Shown here: one piece after another, positions 58,030 through 64,000 of the stretch | Numbering within the stretch: the first letter of the stretch is position 1 | How the letters are laid out: every line of letters begins with the position of its first letter | Assembly: GCA_008638375.1 (NCBI GenBank) | Contig: CM018038.1 | Coordinates: forward strand, 12,037,740 to 12,101,739 | Length of the DNA stretch: 64,000 bases | Reading direction: 5' to 3' | Source of the DNA: Nyssa sinensis | Lineage: Eukaryota; Streptophyta; Magnoliopsida; Cornales; Nyssaceae | Position numbers and translations under genes: made by a program | The notes under the pieces: model-generated | The model's input: the letters and a program-made list of their open reading frames with translations, nothing else | The model's database searches: none | Told to the model about the DNA's origin: nothing

Positions 58030-58480
58030 CCAGACATAAAGGTCTGTATATAGAACAGAATAGACTTGAGGTCTGTATAGTAAGATGGACCAGACTTGAT
58101 GTATGTACATTAAGATGGACCAGACATGAAGTTTGCACATTAAGATGGACCAGATACGAGGTCTATACATTAAGATGGACCAGACACAAGGTATGTACAT
58201 TAAGATGGACCAGACATGAAGTCTGTACATTAAGATGGACCAGACACGAGGTCTGTACATTAAGATGGACCAGACATGAAGTTTGTACATTAAGATAGAT
58301 CAGACACGAGGTCTGTACATTAAGATGGACCAAACACGAGTCTGTACATTAAGATGGATCAGACACGAGGTCTGTACATTAAGATAGACCAGACACGAAG
58401 TCTGTACATTAAGATGGATCAGACACGAAGTCTGTACATTACGATGGACCAGACACGAGGTCTATTCATTAAGATGGAAA
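58030..58480 (-). repeat. Minisatellite array after integrase, element B (~30-bp units)
   Basis: About 15 copies of a unit containing TACATTAAGATGGACCAGAC followed by ACGAGGTCTG (plus strand). Reversed, the core CTGGTCCATCTTAATGTA matches the element A core CTGGTCCATCTATAATGCAC. Confidence 0.92.
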
Positions 58481-58510
58481 CACTTTAGGGAATATTAAAA
58501 GAAAAAATCT

Positions 58511-61500
58511 TTATTGATAATATTTTCGTAAGTGCTCTATATTCCAAGGCCTGGGAACAGGTTTCCCATCATGTTCTCTAACCAATAGGTAGTAGGCCTA
58601 ACAGTCTTTGTTACTCTGTAAGGACCCTCCCAGTTTGGTGATAATTTTCCCATAGTAGGATCCTTGGTGTTCGAAAAAACTCTTCTTAGGATAAGATCTC
58701 CAATCTAAAAGTTGATGGGCTTTAGTCTCAACTTAGAGTTATTGGCCATTTTGTGCTGATATGCCTCCATACTGACCCTGTCTTGCTCCATTTTTTCCTC
58801 AAGTAAGTCTAAGTTCTCTGCGAGCTGCTGATCGTTGGTCTCTTGGTTGAAAGCTTCAGTCCTCAGAGTAGGCATATCGATTTCGACAGGGATCACTGCT
58901 TCAGTGCCGTAGGCAAGCGAAAAGGGAGTTTCAGAGGTTGGCGTTCTTCTAGTTGTTTTGTAGGCCCAGAGTATTCTAAGGAGTTCTTCAACCCATCTTA
59001 CCTTGGCTCTTTCCAACCTCTTCTAGAGAGCATCAAGGATTGTTCGGTTAGTGACCTTTACTTGCCCATTGGCTTAGGGATGACCAGAGGAGGAAAAGTA
59101 TTGATTGATATGCAGGTCTTGCCAGAATTTCTTAAAAATTTTACCAGCAAATTGCGTACCGTTGTCTGAGATAATCACATGTGGTATGCCGAACCTGCAG
59201 ACTATATTCTTCCAAGTGAAACTCTTGACTTCTTTCTCAGTAATGTGTGTTAGAGGTTCTGTTTCCGCACACTTGGAGAAGTAGTCAATGGCTACTAGAA
59301 GATATTTCCTGTTCGGTGTGGCTTTAGGCAATAGGCCTATGATGTCCATCCTCCACTGAGCAAAAGGCCATGGGCTTGTGATAGGGATGAGCTCATGACG
59401 GGGCTGAAGTTGGTAGGGAGCGAACCTTAGGCACTTGTCACACTTCCGGACATATTCCTTAGCCTGCCTCAGTATTCCAAGCCAGTAATAGCCTTGTATC
59501 AGAGCTTGGTGTGCTATGGTTCTGCCCCCATTAGGGTTTCTACATATTCCTTCATGAATTTCTGCCAGGACATACTAAGACTCTTCTGGAGATAGGCATC
59601 TCTGCAAGGGTTGAGAATAAGACCTACGGTAAAGCCTCCCATTCATAACGGGATACTGAGCTGCTCTGATTCGGATCCTTCTTGCCCTGCTTTTGTCCTC
59701 TGGGAGGAGCCCTTCTTCTAGGTACTAGAGGATGGGAGTCATCCAGTTCTGAGGTTGTTCTGTGATATGGGCGACTTGGATCTCTTCGATGCTCCGTCTT
59801 GGCTGGTGGGAGATTTTTAGCGTATTATCTCCTTCTGATTTTAGGAGAAATGCCATATTCGCCAAAGCATCGGCTCTGTAGTTCTTGCCTCTTTCTATTT
59901 TTTGGATTAAGAATGTTTGGAAGGAGCGTTTCAACGAGTTGATCAGTTCTGAATACCGAAGCATCCTGTCATCTTTGATGGCAAACTCTCCCTAGACTTA
60001 GCTAACCACTAATTGGGAATCAGAGAAGACTTCAAGGTTCTGAGCCTTACACTCCTGTGCTAACTTCATCTCCAGGACAAGGGCTTTGCATTCTGCTTCA
60101 TTATTGGAGGCTCTGAACCCTAGGCTAACAGCATTTTCTATCATGAGCCCATTAGGGGATTGTAATACCAAACCAACTCCAAAACCACGGTCGGTGGATG
60201 ATCCGTCAGTGTAAAGTTGCCATGTTCCCAAACTTTCACAAAGTTGTGCTCTGTCCTGCAGTGCTGTGGTAAACTCAGTAACAAAATCGGCCAAGGCTTG
60301 CCCTTTAATTGAAATCCGTGGAACATAGGATATGTCGAACTCTCCTAGTTCCACTAATCATTTGACTAATCGCCCTGAGACCTCAGGTTTCCTCAGAACT
60401 GACCTTAGGGGGTAAGCAGTTGGAATTTCAATGGGATGTGCTTGGAAATAAGGACGGAGCTTCCGAGCAGATACTATAAGGGCAAGGGTCAATTTTTCAA
60501 TCTCAGGGTATCTTTTCTCCGTGTCTAACAGTGCCCTGCTGACATAAAATATGGGCCTCTGGACGCCCCTGTCCTACCTGACCAGTACGGAATTGACGGC
60601 GTTCTAGGAGACAACAAGGTAGAGAAGTAGCCTTTCCCCTTGCACTGGCTTCCATAAGAGCTCAGGTGAAGCTAGGTACTCCGTCAGTTCTTGAAAGGCC
60701 TTTTCACACTCTTCCGTCCACTGTAGAGCTTTGTTACCTTTCAGGGCTTTGAAGAACGGTAAGCAGCGATCGGTGGATTTGGAGATAAATCTGTTTAGAG
60801 CTGCAATTCTGCCATTCAGAGCCTGAATGTCTTTCTTGATCTTTGGTGACTCCAGTCCAACCAGAGCCTCAATCTGAGTGAGGTCTGCTTCTATACCCTG
60901 TTGAGAGACAATGTACCCCAAGAACTTTCCCTTCGTTACAACAAATGTGCACTTCGAGGGATTGAGCTTCATCTTGTATTGCCTTAGGATATCAAATGTT
61001 TGAGCCAGGTGCTGGAGGTGGCTATCCTTCCGCAGGATTTTGACCAACATATCATCAATATAAACTTCCATGGTGCTACTGATCAAAGGGCTGAACATCT
61101 TATTAACCAGACGCTGGTATGTGGCCCCAACATTTTTTTAGTTCGAACGGCATCACTCTATAGCAATAAAGACCTCGTTCAGTTATGAATGCTATTTTTT
61201 CCTGGTCTGGAGGGTACATCTGGATTTGATTATATCCCGAATAGGCATCCATGAAGCTCATGAGTTCGTGCCCTGCAGTAGCATCAACTAGCTAATCTAT
61301 CTTCGGCAAAGGAAAGCTATCTTTGGGACAAGCTTTGTTCAGGTCTGTATAGTCAACACAGACTCTCCACTTGCCATTTTTCTTTTTAACCAGAACGGTA
61401 TTGGCTAGCCAATCAGGGTAAAATACCTCTCATATCATCTTGGCCTTAAGTAGCCTTTGGACCTCCTCGTTGATGACTTGATGCCGTTCTAGAGCAAGTG

Positions 61501-61852
61501 GCCTTCTTTTCTGTCTCACTAGTGGGTGGTTTGGATCTACCATCAGTTTGTGAGTGATGAGTTCTGGATCTATACCCTCCATATCCTTTGTTTCCCAAGC
61601 AAACACCGAAAAGTTTTTCTTTAGAAATTCTACCATCTCATCCTACTCGGCAGGTGTTAGGTCTGGACCTATCTGCAGGTAGTGCCCTTGGGATTCCTAA
61701 CTGACCAATACTTTAATGAGGTCCCCTATGGGCTTGGCCCTGCTGTCCCTTCCTTTGGGGCTTAGTGGCTCATCAATTCTGGAATGGCAGTTTTCTACCT
61801 CGTGATGGTGGGAGAGGACTGGATCCACACATTCACGGGTGTGCTGTAATTG
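58511..61852 (-). pseudogene. pol: RT-RNase H-aRNase H-integrase of element B, broken
   Basis: Read from 61852 leftwards in the same frame as the protease: NFSVFAWETKDMEGI, a stop, LANTVLVKKKNGKWRVCVDY and LNKACPKDSFPLP (RT N-terminus, 61430-61310), VYIDDMLVKI (about 61070), LNPSKCTFVVTKGKFLGYIV, RNase H linker DISYVPR, second RNase H LYTDGSSTDRGFG...SDSQLVVS (60240-59998), integrase MDIIGLLP and SDNGTQFAG (59349-59150), then NGQVKVTNRT where element A has NGQTEVTNRT. The C-terminal block ends at TAA 58511-58513. Stops and frame changes are scattered. Loss of the third catalytic acid (Glu to Lys) would by itself inactivate the integrase. Confidence 0.88.
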
Positions 61853-61858
61853 CTATTT
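61847..61858 (-). promoter_or_regulatory. UAG readthrough-type context between protease and RT, element B
   Basis: The protease frame ends AAA TAG CAA TTA (TAG at 61855-61853). The RT region continues in the same zero frame (the frame at 61636-61430 is 73 codons further on), which readthrough would require. It is identical to the element A site. Confidence 0.7.
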
Positions 61859-64000
61859 GAGAGCCTTTACCTTGAGTGCAAGAGCATGAAATTCTCTAGA
61901 AGTTGGTTGGCATCCTCTGATAGAGTAGACAGTCTGATTGTGGATGTATTTTAGGCATTGGTGGAGAGGCGAGGTGACTGCTCCCATATGGTGTAGCCAA
62001 GGTCTCCCAATTATGACATTATATGGGGATTTAGCATTCAGAACCATGTATTTAGTTACTGTGGTTTTTTGTCCGTCTCTTTCTCCTACAGTAGTGGCGA
62101 GGTCAATCCTTCCTAACGGAGTATTGAGATTCCCATCGAAACCTGCCATGATTATGAGAGTGGGCTTGATGTCACTGGGGTTGAGCTTCATCTGCTTGAA
62201 AGGTTCGTAGAACAGTATGTTCGTCGAACTCCCAATATCCACGAGGACCCTTCGAACCTCAAAGTTGGAAATTTTGAGGGAGATGACAAGGGCATCACTA
62301 TGAGGACAATGTACTCCTGTAAGATCTTCATCTGAGAACTGGATTTCTGGTACTGGCCTCAATATTTTCTCGACATTAGAAATCTGCATGATGCTAGGAG
62401 TAGCTCTGGCCTCCCGAGCATATCGCTTCCTTGATCTGTTGAACGTTTCCGTTGTCGGGGAATCTGTATGAAGGACGAAGATTACTTGGTCGTTCTGCCG
62501 TTGAGGCTCATTCTATCCTTCCCTTTGCTCTTGTCTCTGGTCAGGCCTCTGATCTGTCCTCCTCTACTGAGGTCTATCATTACGGGGGTTCTGCCCCCCG
62601 TCCTACTTGACGAATTCCTGCAATCGTCCTCTTCTTATAAGCTGCTCAATCTCATGTTTGAGGACATACATGTGTTAGTTATGTGCCCACGATTTTTGTG
62701 GAAATCACAATACTTGCTCTAATCCCTGTAGCTGGGGTCACCTTTTAAGGGCTCTGGCCATCTTAAGTTTTCTCAAGATCTAACTTGTCACAATATGTTG
62801 TTCGGAGAGGTGTTCAGAGGAGTAAAATTGGCGAACTCCCTTAGTCCTGAATTATATGAAGTTCTGGGCACTATTCTTTTTTCTGGGCTTCTGATTCTTT
62901 TCTTAGTTGTACTAGGGTCCCTCCTCTGGTCATTCTTCTTCTGATCGTCTTTCTTCTGGTCGTCTTTCTAGGCTTGTTCTTTAACCTTTCGGGAGGTGTC
63001 TTTTGCTTCCTCTAGGATAATGTATTTCCTTGCTCGATTCATGAGGGCTGCCATGTCGGCAAGGGGATTTTTTGTCAAGGAATCCCTGAAGCCTCCCTGT
63101 GCAAGACCATAGGTCAGAGCAGCTACAAGAAAACTGGGGCTGCAGTCTGTAATCTTAGTGAGTTCGGCATTGAAGCGTGCGATGTACTCTCTAAGGGACT
63201 CCTCCTTAGTCTGTTTCACATTTAACAGGAATTCAGGACCCTTCTTTAGCCTCTTGTTGGTCATGAATCTGTCCAGAAATCGCCTACCGAGCTCGTAGAA
63301 ACTGGTGATTGAGTTCGGTAGGAGGTGATGAAACCACTTTAAAGCAATACCCTTGAGGCTGGTCACAAACGTTCGGCACATAAAGGCGTCAAAAGTGCCA
63401 TGTAGGGCCATTGTGTGTTGGTAATGGGAAAGGTGGTCCATTGGATCCCCTGTCCCATCATAAGGAGGGAACTTTGGGACAACAAACTTCTTTGGTCTCT
63501 CCTTGACCATGATAGCAGGGGTGAACGGTGTGGCAAACCTTCCGAGCAGCCTGGCTAACTCGTCTTTTTCTGGAGGGATTTGAGCACCCCTCATAACAAT
63601 AGTTCGCTCCAGAGACTCTGCAACTTCTTCAGCTCTTTGTGGGCCCCTAGGCAAGATTGGTTGCTGTGAGTCAAGCCTTGTGGCTTCAGGGCCTATATAG
63701 ATAGGATGATCCCGTCCCATGGCTGGGAGATTACTTTGGTCCTCTTGGATTGGAGGTGCAGGAGCCACTTGGGGTTGAGACTCTTGTGGTGCTGGGTTCA
63801 CTCCCGAAGCCCCAAGGGCTAGAGCCTTAGTGGTGCTTCGATAATGGACTTCTGGGATAAAGGTTGATATCCCTCTGCCTGCGGTTGCTGACGGTTGGGG
63901 ATCTCCATGAATGTGAGTAGTAGTAGGAGATTGTTGATCGGTCGTGTTGACGGGTGGATTCAAAGGATTAGCTTCACGATTCTAAGTGAGCATTGCCAGA
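61853..64000 (-). pseudogene. gag-pr: gag-protease of element B, 5' end off window
   Basis: The Gag frame at 63963-62968 aligns with element A (ALKWFHHLLPNSI, RFLDRFMTNKR, FLLNVKQTKEESLREYIARF). It continues right of 63963 past a TAG into 64000, so the true start is outside. The zinc knuckle is at 62709-62668 (CDFHKNRGHITNTC, form C-x2-H-x4-H-x4-C). Protease is at 62389-61853 with VLVDIGSSTNILF and YNVIIGRPWL. The gag and protease frames differ, so at least one frameshift lies between 62968 and 62389. Confidence 0.88.

Larger units (their letters stand above)
50760..64000 (-). mobile_element. Element B: Ty3/gypsy Tat-group LTR retrotransposon, same family as A, 5' end off window
   Basis: Read on the minus strand: gag (from beyond 64000), zinc knuckle, protease, UAG, RT, RNase H, second RNase H, integrase, minisatellite, antisense gene (plus strand), polypurine tract, 3' LTR. 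LTR termini TGATATACC...GCAGCATCA are shared with element A. Unlike A it keeps the RT N-terminus, has a shorter stretch between minisatellite and antisense gene, and is interrupted by a solo LTR. It has many stops. The 5' LTR and primer-binding site should lie right of the window. Confidence 0.9.

Noticed and set aside
57991..58290. 99-codon frame of VWSILMYRP repeats
   Set aside because: It is produced by the 30-bp minisatellite of element B, whose unit is a multiple of three.

Overview
This is a nuclear window from a flowering plant, probably a eudicot. The evidence is intron-rich genes with GT-AG introns, A+T-rich intergenic DNA, many (AT)n/(GA)n microsatellites, and plant-type LTR retrotransposons of the Ty3/gypsy Tat group. 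The species cannot be named from the sequence.

Layout. Positions 1-11.7 kb hold the 5' two-fifths of an ERGIC3/Erv46-type ER-Golgi cargo receptor gene on the minus strand. Six coding exons are visible and the 3' exons lie left of base 1. Its 5.1-kb intron 5 carries two 5'-truncated L1-type LINE tails, and intron 4 looks to hold part of a third, RTE-like tail. From 11.7 to 20.9 kb is intergenic DNA with a Mutator-type MITE flanked by a 9-bp duplication and a short 84-90 bp tandem repeat. From 20,948 to 32,523 is a structurally complete but decayed Tat element on the plus strand (element A), with a 5-bp target duplication. From 32.5 to 42.4 kb is intergenic DNA with a ~0.7-kb tandem duplication and a 139-151 bp tandem repeat. 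From 42,765 to 45,140 is a complete 11-coding-exon trehalose-6-phosphate phosphatase gene on the plus strand, the only complete and apparently intact host gene. From 45.2 to 50.7 kb is intergenic DNA with remnants of other LTR elements. From 50,760 to beyond 64,000 is a second, diverged member of the same Tat family on the minus strand (element B), whose antisense gene is split by a 3.7-kb solo LTR.

The most interesting system is the Tat family itself. Both copies have gag-protease and RT-RNaseH-integrase regions separated by a UAG inside a tobamovirus-type readthrough context (UAG CAA UUA). Both carry, next to the 3' LTR, an opposite-strand gene with its own TATA box, a conserved upstream block, two introns at matching positions and a Transposase_28-like plus coiled-coil product. 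Both carry a related minisatellite just after the integrase, where sense and antisense transcription would converge. Element A seems to hold an additional, degenerate antisense unit. Both copies are full of stops and frameshifts, so they record an ancestral system and are unlikely to be active now.
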